Below are positions 54,619 through 62,086 of a stretch of DNA of 64,000 bases, piece by piece. The notes beneath the pieces were generated by a model that made no database searches, was not told the origin of the DNA, and was given only the letters and a program-made list of their open reading frames with translations. Position 1 is the stretch's first letter. Every line of letters starts with the position of its first letter. The translations under genes were made by a program, and so were the position numbers. The stretch is from an uncultured Bacteroidota bacterium (GTDB lineage: Bacteria; Bacteroidota; Bacteroidia; Flavobacteriales; Flavobacteriaceae), in assembly GCA_902560025.1 (NCBI GenBank), contig CACEKL010000002.1, positions 27,357-91,356 of the forward strand, read 5' to 3'.

Positions 54619-54830
54619 AATCGCAATTTAAATAAATCTTCAACTTTACATTTTAATGTTTTGGCAATTTTAAGAGCAAGCACTGTTGAAGGAACATATA
54701 TTCCATTTTCAATTGCGTTTATACTCTTTCTTGAAACCTCCGCTTTTTCAGAAAGTTCTTGTTGAGTTAAGCCAGCTTTTCTCCTAAACTCCTCAAGACA
54801 GTTATTAAGTTTTTGATGATTTCTACCCAA
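54615..54830 (-). CDS. XRE-family HTH transcriptional regulator
   Basis: This 71-residue Cro/CI-type DNA-binding protein consists almost only of the HTH: LEEFRRKAGLTQQELSEKAE, then VSRKSINAIENGIYVPSTVL and ALKIAKTLKCKVEDLFKLRL, the pattern of small regulators that often autoregulate. It starts with TTG at 54830; no in-frame ATG lies closer to the domain. It is the middle gene of an operon with a membrane protein and a DUF2141 protein. The promoter upstream of the operon is bracketed by an inverted repeat, which may be its operator. Confidence 0.88.
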   Translation of the reverse strand: MGRNHQKLNNCLEEFRRKAGLTQQELSEKAEVSRKSINAIENGIYVPSTVLALKIAKTLKCKVEDLFKLRL

Positions 54831-54833
54831 ACT

Positions 54834-55229
54834 TTAATTTTTTTCATATTCATTAACTGCATCAGTTAATTCTTTACCTGTATTTGGATATAAATATCCT
54901 GCTATTATCTGGCCCACTCCAATGAAAGCAACTAGAGCTCCAGCTGCTTCAAAAAACCTACCCATGGCTATTACTCCAAGAAAATAAATTCCAATACCAA
55001 CGCAAAGAGTTATAACACCACTTCTTCTATAATCTAATGGTCCTTTTTTTCTTTCCTCAAAAATTTTTATCAATTCCTCAGCTTTTGATGGATCATCTAG
55101 ATTCTTAGAGATTTCAATAACTGCATTATACTTGTTTTTATTTTCATGATATAACCATATAAATACAGCAATAGGGACAATGATTCCTGTTAAAATACCT
55201 AATATAGGTACAAGTTCTCCTATGTTCAT
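54834..55229 (-). CDS. DUF6249-like small membrane protein
   Basis: This 131-residue protein has an N-terminal span (about 4-26, GELVPILGILTGIIVPIAVF), a cytoplasmic helix (KYNAVIEISKNLDDPSKAEE, LIKIFEERKKGPLDYRRSGV) and two more C-terminal spans. It resembles the DUF6249 family, of unknown function. The ATG at 55229 is preferred over a start at 55283, because the exact promoter at 55253-55283 covers the longer N-terminus. It is the first gene of an operon with an XRE regulator four bases downstream. Confidence 0.72.
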   Translation of the reverse strand: MNIGELVPILGILTGIIVPIAVFIWLYHENKNKYNAVIEISKNLDDPSKAEELIKIFEERKKGPLDYRRSGVITLCVGIGIYFLGVIAMGRFFEAAGALVAFIGVGQIIAGYLYPNTGKELTDAVNEYEKN

Positions 55230-55244
55230 AATTAAATTTTTTAA

Positions 55245-55292
55245 ATGTAACGCAAACTTATCATTTTTTTTAATGAGAAGCAAACGTTACAT
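55245..55292. repeat. Inverted repeat bracketing the XRE-operon promoter (putative operator)
   Basis: ATGTAACG (55245-55252) and CGTTACAT (55285-55292) are perfect 8-base inverted arms. One abuts the -7 element and the other lies directly outside the -33 element. The spacing is about three helical turns (40 bases centre to centre). The adjacent operon encodes an XRE regulator, so the arms are a candidate operator. Confidence 0.6.
55253..55283 (-). promoter_or_regulatory. Consensus Bacteroidota sigma-A promoter
   Basis: On the minus strand, TTG (55283-55281) is followed by 20 bases and then by TAAGTTTG (55260-55253). Both elements and the spacing agree with the -33 TTG / -7 TAnnTTTG consensus. 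The ATG of the first gene lies at 55229, leaving a leader of about 17-18 bases. It is the only complete promoter of this form that I found in the window. Confidence 0.8.
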
Positions 55293-55309
55293 AAAAATTT
55301 TTAAAAAAA

Positions 55310-55525
55310 TTAGTTAGATGCTTTATTAGTCCTATATATCTTCCAAATAATTAACCCAACAAGTATGTAGGGTATTGACATTAAATAAACTATACCCCTA
55401 TTTAGTCCTTTAGCAGCTTCATATTGTTGATCAGTCTCCATTATTGCGCTTAACATGGAACATTGAGCAAAAGACTCTGTTGAGGACAGAACAAAAATTA
55501 ATAATATGAGTATAATTCTATTCAT
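55310..55525 (-). CDS. Small membrane protein of the cytochrome oxidase accessory operon
   Basis: This 71-residue protein has a signal peptide (IILILLIFVLSSTESFAQ), a short periplasmic stretch with one Cys (CSMLSAIMETDQQYEAAKGL) and a C-terminal span (GIVYLMSIPYILVGLIIWKI). I recall similar small proteins at the end of this operon in other Flavobacteriia. Function is unknown. The ATG at 55525 shares one base with the DUF420 stop (TAATG), which supports this start rather than one at 55591. Confidence 0.75.
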   Translation of the reverse strand: MNRIILILLIFVLSSTESFAQCSMLSAIMETDQQYEAAKGLNRGIVYLMSIPYILVGLIIWKIYRTNKASN

Positions 55526-56064
55526 TAATAAACATAGTAAGGTGAAATCATTAAATAGACTATAACACCTGTTACAGCTATATAAAGCCAAATTGGAAAA
55601 GTGATTCTTGCAATTTTCTTATGCTTATCAAACATCTTAGATATAGCTCTTACATATGTGACTAAAACCATTGGTACAATAAAAACAGAAAGTGTAATGT
55701 GTGAGATTAAAATAAAGAAATAAACAGTTCTTATTATACCCTCTCCCCCATATGGAGTTGGATCTGTAGTCATATGATACAGTATATACATAACAAGAAA
55801 AACAAGTGAAAGGAAGATTGAAGTCTTCATTAGCAATTCATGTTGCTTTATTTTTTTGTTTTTAATACTATAAAGAGCAGCTATTAATAGTATAGCTGTA
55901 ATTCCATTAATTGTAGCATATATAGGAGGCAAAAATGTTAATGGTGGTAAAGATGTTATTCTTATGTTAAATAATATCAAAACCACTAATGGAATAACAA
56001 TTGAGACTACAATTATTAAAGATTTATATTTCAAAGTTTGACCTGAATTTTCAATTTTACTCAT
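55525..56064 (-). CDS. DUF420 family membrane protein
   Basis: This 179-residue protein has five membrane spans. The family signature appears as LPPIYATINGITAILLIAAL with a His further on (HELLMKTSIFLSLVFLVMYI) and YHMTTDPTPYGGEGIIRTVY, then ISHITLSVFIVPMVLVTYVR. DUF420 (YozB/CtaM-like) proteins are linked to cytochrome oxidase biogenesis; CtaM is needed for heme A oxidases in Staphylococcus. It lies between SCO and the small membrane protein. The ATG at 56064 is chosen; a TTG precedes it. Confidence 0.88.
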   Translation of the reverse strand: MSKIENSGQTLKYKSLIIVVSIVIPLVVLILFNIRITSLPPLTFLPPIYATINGITAILLIAALYSIKNKKIKQHELLMKTSIFLSLVFLVMYILYHMTTDPTPYGGEGIIRTVYFFILISHITLSVFIVPMVLVTYVRAISKMFDKHKKIARITFPIWLYIAVTGVIVYLMISPYYVY

Positions 56065-56755
56065 CAATCAATTTTTTTATATCATAGCTTAACATCTCTA
56101 TTCCCTGCTGGTCTGCATTAATATCAGTTATCCCCAGATAGTACATAATTGGATTGCCAAAGCTATCTTTTCTGGACCTAATATACCCATCTTTGTCAAT
56201 AAGTGCAAAATAACCCTGATGTTCAAAGCCTCCTGCAAAACTTGTATTTTCATTAGCAAAAATGTTAAAGCCATTATTTGCTAAGTCATATATATAATCT
56301 TTTTCACCGGTTAAAAAATGCCAGTTTTGAGATTTAATCTCTAAAGCTTCAGAGTATTTTTTTAAGATTGATGGAGTGTCATTTTTAGGATCAATTGTAA
56401 CTGAAATTATTCCAAATTCATCTGTCTCAGCAAACTTATCATCTAGTAACTTCATATTTTGATTCATCTCAATACATATATCTGGACATCTCGTAAAAAA
56501 GAATTCTAGCACATAAACTTTTCCACTCATATCCTCATTTGATATCAAAATAGAATCTTGATTAGTTAGAATAAAATCAGGGGCTTTTCTTTTTTCGTCT
56601 GAAATTGTCAAATAAGAAAGTCTCTCATTACTGTGAAGTCTATTTGAATCTGTAATGTCAGAGTTGATTACCCTTTCATATATTTTTGGAAGTGAGAATA
56701 TCCCAAAAAGAATTATAATTAACAGTAATCCAATATATTTTAAATTATTATTCAT
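56057..56755 (-). CDS. SCO1/SenC family copper-delivery protein
   Basis: This 232-residue membrane-anchored thioredoxin-fold protein loads copper into the CuA site of cytochrome oxidase. The N-terminal span is at about 5-21. The copper motif FFTRCPDICIEMNQN has CxxxC, and the distal His is in GGFEHQGYFALIDKDGYIR. All three ligands are present, so it is probably active. It overlaps the upstream cysteine-free gene by eight bases and DUF420 by eight bases. Confidence 0.92.
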   Translation of the reverse strand: MNNNLKYIGLLLIIILFGIFSLPKIYERVINSDITDSNRLHSNERLSYLTISDEKRKAPDFILTNQDSILISNEDMSGKVYVLEFFFTRCPDICIEMNQNMKLLDDKFAETDEFGIISVTIDPKNDTPSILKKYSEALEIKSQNWHFLTGEKDYIYDLANNGFNIFANENTSFAGGFEHQGYFALIDKDGYIRSRKDSFGNPIMYYLGITDINADQQGIEMLSYDIKKLIDE

Positions 56756-57407
56756 TAAATAGTGAATCATTTTTTTTGAGAGCTAATCTATACTCTGCAA
56801 GAATAATCTTTACATCATCAACCATTTTATTATTTATTTCAGCAACCGATTGAGAGTTAAAACCATATAACATTCCAGTATCTTCATCATCATCTCTTCC
56901 CCTTAAACTTAAATCTCTATCTACAATAAATACATATGGAGTACTAAAATTTTCATCTAATTCTATATTAGTTTTAAAACTATTAAATACATCTTTGATC
57001 ATCGATTGTGATGTTGGAATAAAGTTCCATTTTTTTAGATCTGTACCTACACCACTAATTAATTCCAATTTTAAATCTTCAATTGCTTTAGATTCTTCAA
57101 CATTATATAGAAATACAAATTGAAAATCTTGAAACTCATAAAAACGTTTATAAATTTTTTGATTCAAGTTAAGTGCTTCAGACTTTTTGTTCTTAATATC
57201 TCCACCCCAAAAACCAACTATTGAAATATTGTCTTTTAGTGATACTTTGGATAGATTTCCTTCCAAATCAACTATATCATTTACACCATAAGTTAAGACT
57301 GGTAACTTGGCAAAATTATTTATCCCGGTGGATAAAAAAACATATACGAAAATTGGGAAAAAAAAGAGAAAGCCAAGAATTAAATACTTTTTAAGATTCT
57401 TAGTCAT
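56748..57407 (-). CDS. Membrane-anchored thioredoxin-fold-like protein lacking cysteines
   Basis: This 219-residue protein has an N-terminal span (about 8-27, LILGFLFFFPIFVYVFLS) and a soluble domain that looks like a degenerate SCO or peroxiredoxin fold. The segment DNISIVGFWGGDIKNKKSEA occupies the place where SCO has CxxxC, but there is no Cys; TPYVFIVDRDLSLRGRDDDE matches the SCO strand with YIRGRDD. Paralogues like this occur beside SCO in other Flavobacteriia, as I recall. It may act as a partner or chaperone. It shares one base with the COX4 stop (TAATG). Confidence 0.6.
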   Translation of the reverse strand: MTKNLKKYLILGFLFFFPIFVYVFLSTGINNFAKLPVLTYGVNDIVDLEGNLSKVSLKDNISIVGFWGGDIKNKKSEALNLNQKIYKRFYEFQDFQFVFLYNVEESKAIEDLKLELISGVGTDLKKWNFIPTSQSMIKDVFNSFKTNIELDENFSTPYVFIVDRDLSLRGRDDDEDTGMLYGFNSQSVAEINNKMVDDVKIILAEYRLALKKNDSLFNE

Positions 57408-57799
57408 TAATAAATATCAAAATCCCATTCTTTTAAGCCATCTAGCATTACATCAAAGATGTAAGAACCTTCCCATAGGAGAATAAAAAGTAAAAATGGT
57501 ATTAGAATAAGCAAGGGAACTATAATCGTATTCTTGAGAAACGGCTTTTCATCTCTAACATGCATAAAGTCCCATGTTATATAGTAAGCTTTTATTATTG
57601 TCATAATAATAAACAACCAGTTTATTAATTTAAGACCAAGAAAGTAGTTCATTAAAATTGGAGGTTTCAAGATTCCAAGTGCAACTTCAATCACAGTAAC
57701 AATTGAAAGAAAAATCAAAACACCCCAAATTTTTTGGACATTGGATTTAAACTTTAAATAGCCTCTAAAAATTTCTAATTTATGTTCGTGCTTTGCCAT
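57407..57799 (-). CDS. Cytochrome c oxidase subunit IV-like membrane protein
   Basis: This 130-residue protein has three spans (about 22-43, 50-72 and 88-108) and belongs to the prokaryotic COX4 (CtaF/CyoD-like) family. VWGVLIFLSIVTVIEVALGI opens the first span, and IMTIIKAYYITWDFMHVRDE is the family's second span and loop. It stabilises the aa3-type oxidase. It follows the long subunit III gene by two bases. Confidence 0.87.
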   Translation of the reverse strand: MAKHEHKLEIFRGYLKFKSNVQKIWGVLIFLSIVTVIEVALGILKPPILMNYFLGLKLINWLFIIMTIIKAYYITWDFMHVRDEKPFLKNTIIVPLLILIPFLLFILLWEGSYIFDVMLDGLKEWDFDIY

Positions 57800-57801
57800 G
57801 T

Positions 57802-58782
57802 TTATACTAAATAAAAGAATGTAAATACAAATACCCAGACTAAATCAACAAAGTGCCAATATAGTCCTACTTTTTCAACCATGTCATAGTGACCTCGTCT
57901 TTCATAAGTTCCTAAAAGGACATTTATGAATATTATAATATTAATTATAACTCCTGAGAAAACATGAAAACCATGAAAACCAGTAATGAAGAAAAAGAAA
58001 TCAGCAAAAAGTGGGTTTCCATACTCATTTCTAATTAAATTAGCCCCTTTTACAACTCTTGTTGCTGAAGAAAGTTTATCTTCTGCGTCTTCTCTTGAAA
58101 GAATTATTTTTTGACCTTTCTCATCTAACTTCTCAACTCTGACTGTGATAGAGGCATTAGTTTTAAAACCCTCCATAACCTCGGATAGAGTAATTTCAGG
58201 AAGCTTAGTTTCACTTTGATACCATATACCAACATTATCATCATGGGTTATTCTCTGCTGAGATTGTAGAACAGCAAATTCATCAATAGGAATTCTTTTA
58301 TCTTTTTTAATATCATAAAACTGGAGTATCTCTCCATTTTGAATTTCAACAGCTCCGTACTCTCCTTTAATAAAGTTTTTCCATTCCCATGCTTGTGAAC
58401 CAACAAAAACCGCACCTCCAATTATAGTTAATAACATGTAGAAAGCAACTCTATTTTTATCATTATTATGACCTGCATCAACAGCTAAAACCATTGTTAC
58501 AGAAGAGAAAATTAGAATAAAAGTCATCAAAGCCACATAATACATTGGAGCGTCTACTCCGTGTAAAAATGGAAAATGATGAAAAACCTCATCAGCTATG
58601 GGCCAGGAATCTATGTTCTTAAATCTTGAAAATCCATAGGCAACTAAAAATCCTGAAAATGTTAGGGCATCCGATACTATAAAAAACCACATCATTAGTT
58701 TTCCATAAGCTGCATCAAGTGGTTTAATTCCACCTCCTCCCCAAGAATTATTTTTTGTTTTTGTTAATGAAGATGCTTGCAT
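57802..58782 (-). CDS. Cytochrome c oxidase subunit III, long form with extra soluble domain
   Basis: This 326-residue protein is a heme-copper oxidase subunit III. Spans carry AYGKLMMWFFIVSDALTFSG, DAPMYYVALMTFILIFSSVT, FFFFITGFHGFHVFSGVIIN and VGLYWHFVDLVWVFVFTFFY. Between the third and fourth spans lies a hydrophilic insert of about 110 residues (140-250) absent from ordinary subunit III, beginning GEYGAVEIQNGEILQFYD. Such long forms occur in relatives. It lies between the short subunit III gene and COX4, so both subunits are likely in the same oxidase. Confidence 0.9.
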   Translation of the reverse strand: MQASSLTKTKNNSWGGGGIKPLDAAYGKLMMWFFIVSDALTFSGFLVAYGFSRFKNIDSWPIADEVFHHFPFLHGVDAPMYYVALMTFILIFSSVTMVLAVDAGHNNDKNRVAFYMLLTIIGGAVFVGSQAWEWKNFIKGEYGAVEIQNGEILQFYDIKKDKRIPIDEFAVLQSQQRITHDDNVGIWYQSETKLPEITLSEVMEGFKTNASITVRVEKLDEKGQKIILSREDAEDKLSSATRVVKGANLIRNEYGNPLFADFFFFITGFHGFHVFSGVIINIIIFINVLLGTYERRGHYDMVEKVGLYWHFVDLVWVFVFTFFYLV

Positions 58783-58815
58783 CTAGGGCAATTTTGAGTA
58801 CAAATTTATTAATTT

Positions 58816-59430
58816 TTAGCTGAAGTATTTAATAAAAAAGAATAAATATATCCATAAAGCTCCCAGAAAATGCCAGAAAATTAAAGCCATCTCAAATCCT
58901 AGTTTATTCTTCTCATATTTTTGTTTATTAAATCTAGTTGTAACAACGCTTAAAACAATAATACCAGCAAATAAGTGAGCTAAATGTAAAAATGCTAAAA
59001 TGTATATATATGAAGTAGTTACAGAACTTTCTGGGCCTGTAAAATAATAGCCTTGTGATATAATCTCACCAAAGCCTAAAAACTGAGAAACAACAAAAGT
59101 TACAGCCATTAAAATAGTAAGTCCAAGAAAAATATTGACATTATTTCTTTGAAGGTAAATGTTTATATTTTCCGGAAGTGAAACTCGAACATATTGATCT
59201 AGTTTAATTTTTGCTAACTGAAAAAATACACTACTAAGTATAATTGAAATAGTACTTATTGTAAACCATGATGGCAAAACAAAAGAATCTAACCAATCAG
59301 GTCTTGAACTACTAATAATAAATGCACTGGTTAGACCAGCAAAGGTCATGGTGATACTTATCATACCAAACCATAACATCATCTTTTTAGCTTTTGCAGT
59401 CTTTGACTCTATTGTATGTGCTTCACTCAT
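58816..59430 (-). CDS. Cytochrome c oxidase subunit III, short form
   Basis: This 204-residue protein has five spans with the CyoC/CtaE pattern: KAKKMMLWFGMISITMTFAG, SVTTSYIYILAFLHLAHLFA and LGFEMALIFWHFLGALWIYL. LAHLFAGI and FWHFLGALW carry the conserved His residues. It overlaps the 3' end of the heme O synthase gene by four bases (ATGA). Together with the longer subunit III gene it is a duplicate set with different lengths. Confidence 0.9.
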   Translation of the reverse strand: MSEAHTIESKTAKAKKMMLWFGMISITMTFAGLTSAFIISSSRPDWLDSFVLPSWFTISTISIILSSVFFQLAKIKLDQYVRVSLPENINIYLQRNNVNIFLGLTILMAVTFVVSQFLGFGEIISQGYYFTGPESSVTTSYIYILAFLHLAHLFAGIIVLSVVTTRFNKQKYEKNKLGFEMALIFWHFLGALWIYLFFFIKYFS

Positions 59431-60320
59431 TGAAATAAGAATTTATCGATGACAAATATAATTTGAATAAAACTTAAATAAAAAATACTAGCATACATTA
59501 GTCTTATAGCATTTTGTTTATCCTTATACCTCATTAATTTCAAAGCTTGATATAACATTAAGCTTCCTGAAACTAAAATTAAAATTAAAGAGTAAATACC
59601 TATTGATAGTTTTCCTGTAAAACTAAAATAAGGAAGGGTTGAAACAATAATCATCCAGATTGTGTAAAATACAATTTGAAAGGCAGTAGCATTATCCCTT
59701 TTTCCACTTGGCAGCATTTTAAAGCCAGCATTTTTGTAGTCATCATGTGAAACCCATCCAATAGCCCAAAAATGAGGAAATTGCCAAAAGAATTGAATCA
59801 TAAAGAGAATTCCTGTTTCAATTGAAAATCTATCAGTAACCGCAACCCATCCTAACATAAAAGGAATAGCTCCAGGAATAGCTCCGAAGAATACAGATAA
59901 AGGAGTTATAGGTTTTAAAGGTGTATACAGAGCTAAATAAATAATCATTGATATCAGCCCAAAGATTGCTGTTCTAAAATTGATAACATATAACATGGTT
60001 AGTCCTAATAGGCTAAGAAAAGAACATATAATAAGTGCTTGATTAACTGTCATTACTCCACTAGGAAGTGGCCTAGAAGATGTCCTCGTCATCAATGCAT
60101 CTCTTCTTCTTTCAATTATTTGATTAAAACCGTTTGATGAACCAACTACAAAAAATCCACCTATAATAAGAAGTAAAAATGTAGTTAATGAAAATACATC
60201 AAAGGCAATTAAATATGAACAAACTGATGAAAAAACAACACTAAAAGACAGTCTGTGTTTTATTAAAATAAGAGTTTGAGAAAATAAAGACGATTGCTTT
60301 ATATTTAAAGTGTCAGACAT
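59427..60320 (-). CDS. ctaB: Protoheme IX farnesyltransferase (heme O synthase)
   Basis: This 297-residue UbiA-family enzyme farnesylates heme B to heme O, needed for aa3 oxidases. The first Asp-rich motif is GFNQIIERRRDALMTRTSSR with D-x-x-M-x-R, and the second is WAIGWVSHDDYKNAGFKMLP. LAYTPLKP-like LALYTPLKPITPLSVFFGA is also conserved. About eight or nine spans are predicted. It is the first gene of the cytochrome oxidase accessory operon (minus strand); oxidase subunits I and II are not in the window. Confidence 0.94.
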   Translation of the reverse strand: MSDTLNIKQSSLFSQTLILIKHRLSFSVVFSSVCSYLIAFDVFSLTTFLLLIIGGFFVVGSSNGFNQIIERRRDALMTRTSSRPLPSGVMTVNQALIICSFLSLLGLTMLYVINFRTAIFGLISMIIYLALYTPLKPITPLSVFFGAIPGAIPFMLGWVAVTDRFSIETGILFMIQFFWQFPHFWAIGWVSHDDYKNAGFKMLPSGKRDNATAFQIVFYTIWMIIVSTLPYFSFTGKLSIGIYSLILILVSGSLMLYQALKLMRYKDKQNAIRLMYASIFYLSFIQIIFVIDKFLFQ

Positions 60321-60344
60321 TAATTTATGTTTAGGAAATATCCT

Positions 60345-61049
60345 TTATTGAAGTCTGAATGTAATTGGTATACTGAATGGAACCCTTACAGCTCTTCCTC
60401 TTTGCTTTCCAGGTGTCATTTGAGGTAGTCTACTTATTATTCTCTGCGCTTCATTTTCAAGGTTCTTGTCCGGTCCTCTCATTCTAATATTAGTGATCGA
60501 ACCATCTTTAGCAATAATAAAGTTGACGTAAACTCTACCTTGAATACCCATTTCCTGAGCAATTTCAGGGTATCTAAAATTTCTTCTTATGTGTTGATTA
60601 ATTTTATCTTGAAAGCAAGCTCTTCTTTGAGATTTAGCAACAGATTCACAACCAGGAAAAATCGGAACGTCCTCAATCACTGCAAAGGGAACATCAATAT
60701 CTTCAAATTCTTCTTCAACTTCAATTTCTTCAATTATAATTTCATCTTGATCAGTTTCTGTTGATTCAATGACAGTTTCTTCAACTTCTTCTTCATCCTC
60801 AACAACTTCTATTACCTCTGGAGCAGGAGGAGGCGGAGGTGGAGGCGGAGGAGTTTTTAACTGCTCTGTGATAGGAATATCCTCGTCATCATCTTCAAGC
60901 ATATCTAGTGCAGCAAGATCAAAAACTTTCTCATATGATTTATATTCAATTGCACCCCAAGTTACACCTAGGACAAGTGTAAGACCTATTACAAAGTATA
61001 GATTCCTATCTTTATTTAAATCAGCTTTTGGATTCTTTTTTGGTTGCAT
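60345..61049 (-). CDS. TonB-family energy transducer
   Basis: This 234-residue protein spans the periplasm. It has an N-terminal span (about 18-36, LYFVIGLTLVLGVTWGAIEY), a proline run (TPPPPPPPPPAPEV, about 66-80), an acidic Glu/Val-rich stretch and a C-terminal TonB domain from about residue 145, with RRNFRYPEIAQEMGIQGRVY and VNFIIAKDGSITNIRMRGPD, ending PVPFSIPITF-like (VRVPFSIPITFRLQ). It transfers proton-motive energy to outer-membrane receptors such as the one at 29833-32172. ExbB/ExbD are not in the window. Confidence 0.92.
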   Translation of the reverse strand: MQPKKNPKADLNKDRNLYFVIGLTLVLGVTWGAIEYKSYEKVFDLAALDMLEDDDEDIPITEQLKTPPPPPPPPPAPEVIEVVEDEEEVEETVIESTETDQDEIIIEEIEVEEEFEDIDVPFAVIEDVPIFPGCESVAKSQRRACFQDKINQHIRRNFRYPEIAQEMGIQGRVYVNFIIAKDGSITNIRMRGPDKNLENEAQRIISRLPQMTPGKQRGRAVRVPFSIPITFRLQ

Positions 61050-61122
61050 TAATCAATTTTAAAGTGCTAATCTATAAAAAAATATAATTATTTCATATAG
61101 TTAGCTAATTCTTTATTTTTTT

Positions 61123-61503
61123 TTAACTACCTATTAAATTTTTATATTCTTCAGAACTCATAAGAGTATCAATATCAGATGGATTCGATACTTCAATTTT
61201 TATAATCCAGCCATCTCCATATGGGTCATCATTTACTACTTCAGGATTATCTTCTAATGAAGAATTAACTTCTATAACCTTACCATTTAATGGCATAAAT
61301 AAATCTGAAACTGTTTTAACTGCTTCAACTGTTCCAAAAACATCATTTGAATTAATCTCAGCATCTAGTGTGTCGATTTCAAGATATACAATATCACCAA
61401 GTTCACTTTGAGCAAAATCTGTAATTCCTACAGTTGCAACATTACCATCTAATTTAACCCACTCATGTTCTTCTGTATATCTAAGTTCCTCTGGAATTTT
61501 CAT
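61123..61503 (-). CDS. gcvH: Glycine cleavage system H protein
   Basis: This 126-residue protein carries the lipoyl group in glycine breakdown. The lipoylated Lys63 is in GTVEAVKTVSDLFMPLNG. The start, YTEEHEWVKLDGNVATVGIT, and the end, NDDPYGDGWIIKIEVSN, are family motifs. It follows ruvA with one base between. The other glycine-cleavage genes are elsewhere. In several relatives that I recall, sprA (the T9SS translocon) lies between ruvA and gcvH. It is not here. Confidence 0.95.
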   Translation of the reverse strand: MKIPEELRYTEEHEWVKLDGNVATVGITDFAQSELGDIVYLEIDTLDAEINSNDVFGTVEAVKTVSDLFMPLNGKVIEVNSSLEDNPEVVNDDPYGDGWIIKIEVSNPSDIDTLMSSEEYKNLIGS

Positions 61504-61504
61504 A

Positions 61505-62086
61505 TTATAATTTATTTAGTGATTGTTTAATTAATTCTTGAAGCTCTATTTCTTTATTTTCAAAATAGATTTTACTTACTATTTTTTCTGATTTGGATTT
61601 ATTAAAACCTAAGACTGATAAAGCAAGTAAAGCTTCTTTTTTTATGTCATGACTTTCGCCAGATAAATCTAAATCTTTTTTATCAAATAATTCTACTTTA
61701 TCTTTCAATTCTATTATTAATCTCTGAGCAGTTTTTAATCCAATTCCTTTAATAGATTTTATTCTTTCAACATCTTCAGACCATACTGCATCTTGAATTT
61801 CTTTTGGAGAAATTGATGATAAAATTGTTCTTGCTGTACTAGGACCAATTCCAGAAATAGATATTAATTGTTGAAATATAGCTCTCTCGGATTCTTCACT
61901 AAATCCAAACAATATATCAGAATCCTCTTTTCTTTGAAGATATGTGAAAATTTTAATGTTCTCTTCATCTGGAATACTCTCAAAAGTATTCAGAGATATA
62001 TTTATTTCATAACCTATTCCATTAGATTCAACTATAATCTTTGTAGGTGTTTTTTCAATCAGTCTTCCTTTGATGTATGTGATCAT
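61505..62086 (-). CDS. ruvA: Holliday junction branch migration protein RuvA
   Basis: This 193-residue protein tetramerises on Holliday junctions and loads RuvB. The N-terminal OB domain begins MITYIKGRLIEKTPTKIIVE and includes GIGYEINISLNTF and LQRKEDSDILFGF. The two HhH motifs are LISISGIGPSTARTILSSIS and SIKGIGLKTAQRLIIELKDK. The C-terminal RuvB-binding domain (about 145-193) has ALLALSVLGFNKSKSEKIV. The start shares one base with the maeB stop (TAATG). Confidence 0.95.
   Translation of the reverse strand: MITYIKGRLIEKTPTKIIVESNGIGYEINISLNTFESIPDEENIKIFTYLQRKEDSDILFGFSEESERAIFQQLISISGIGPSTARTILSSISPKEIQDAVWSEDVERIKSIKGIGLKTAQRLIIELKDKVELFDKKDLDLSGESHDIKKEALLALSVLGFNKSKSEKIVSKIYFENKEIELQELIKQSLNKL

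Noticed and set aside
54169..55283. Toxin-antitoxin or prophage control region around the XRE regulator
   Set aside because: No toxin-like partner, integrase or phage gene is present. The neighbours are a DUF6249-like membrane protein and a DUF2141 secreted protein, and the flanks are core genes.
55310..55591. 93-residue version of the small oxidase-operon protein starting at 55591
   Set aside because: The first 22 residues overlap DUF420 and block the signal peptide; the ATG at 55525 shares TAATG with the DUF420 stop.
60769..61062. Plus-strand frame rich in Ser and Gly opposite the TonB gene
   Set aside because: It mirrors the Glu/Pro-rich part of the TonB protein; composition alone keeps it open.
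61050..61122. Glycine riboswitch near gcvH
   Set aside because: gcvH is preceded by ruvA with one base between, so no leader exists. The 73-base gap is on its 3' side and shows only AT-rich sequence.
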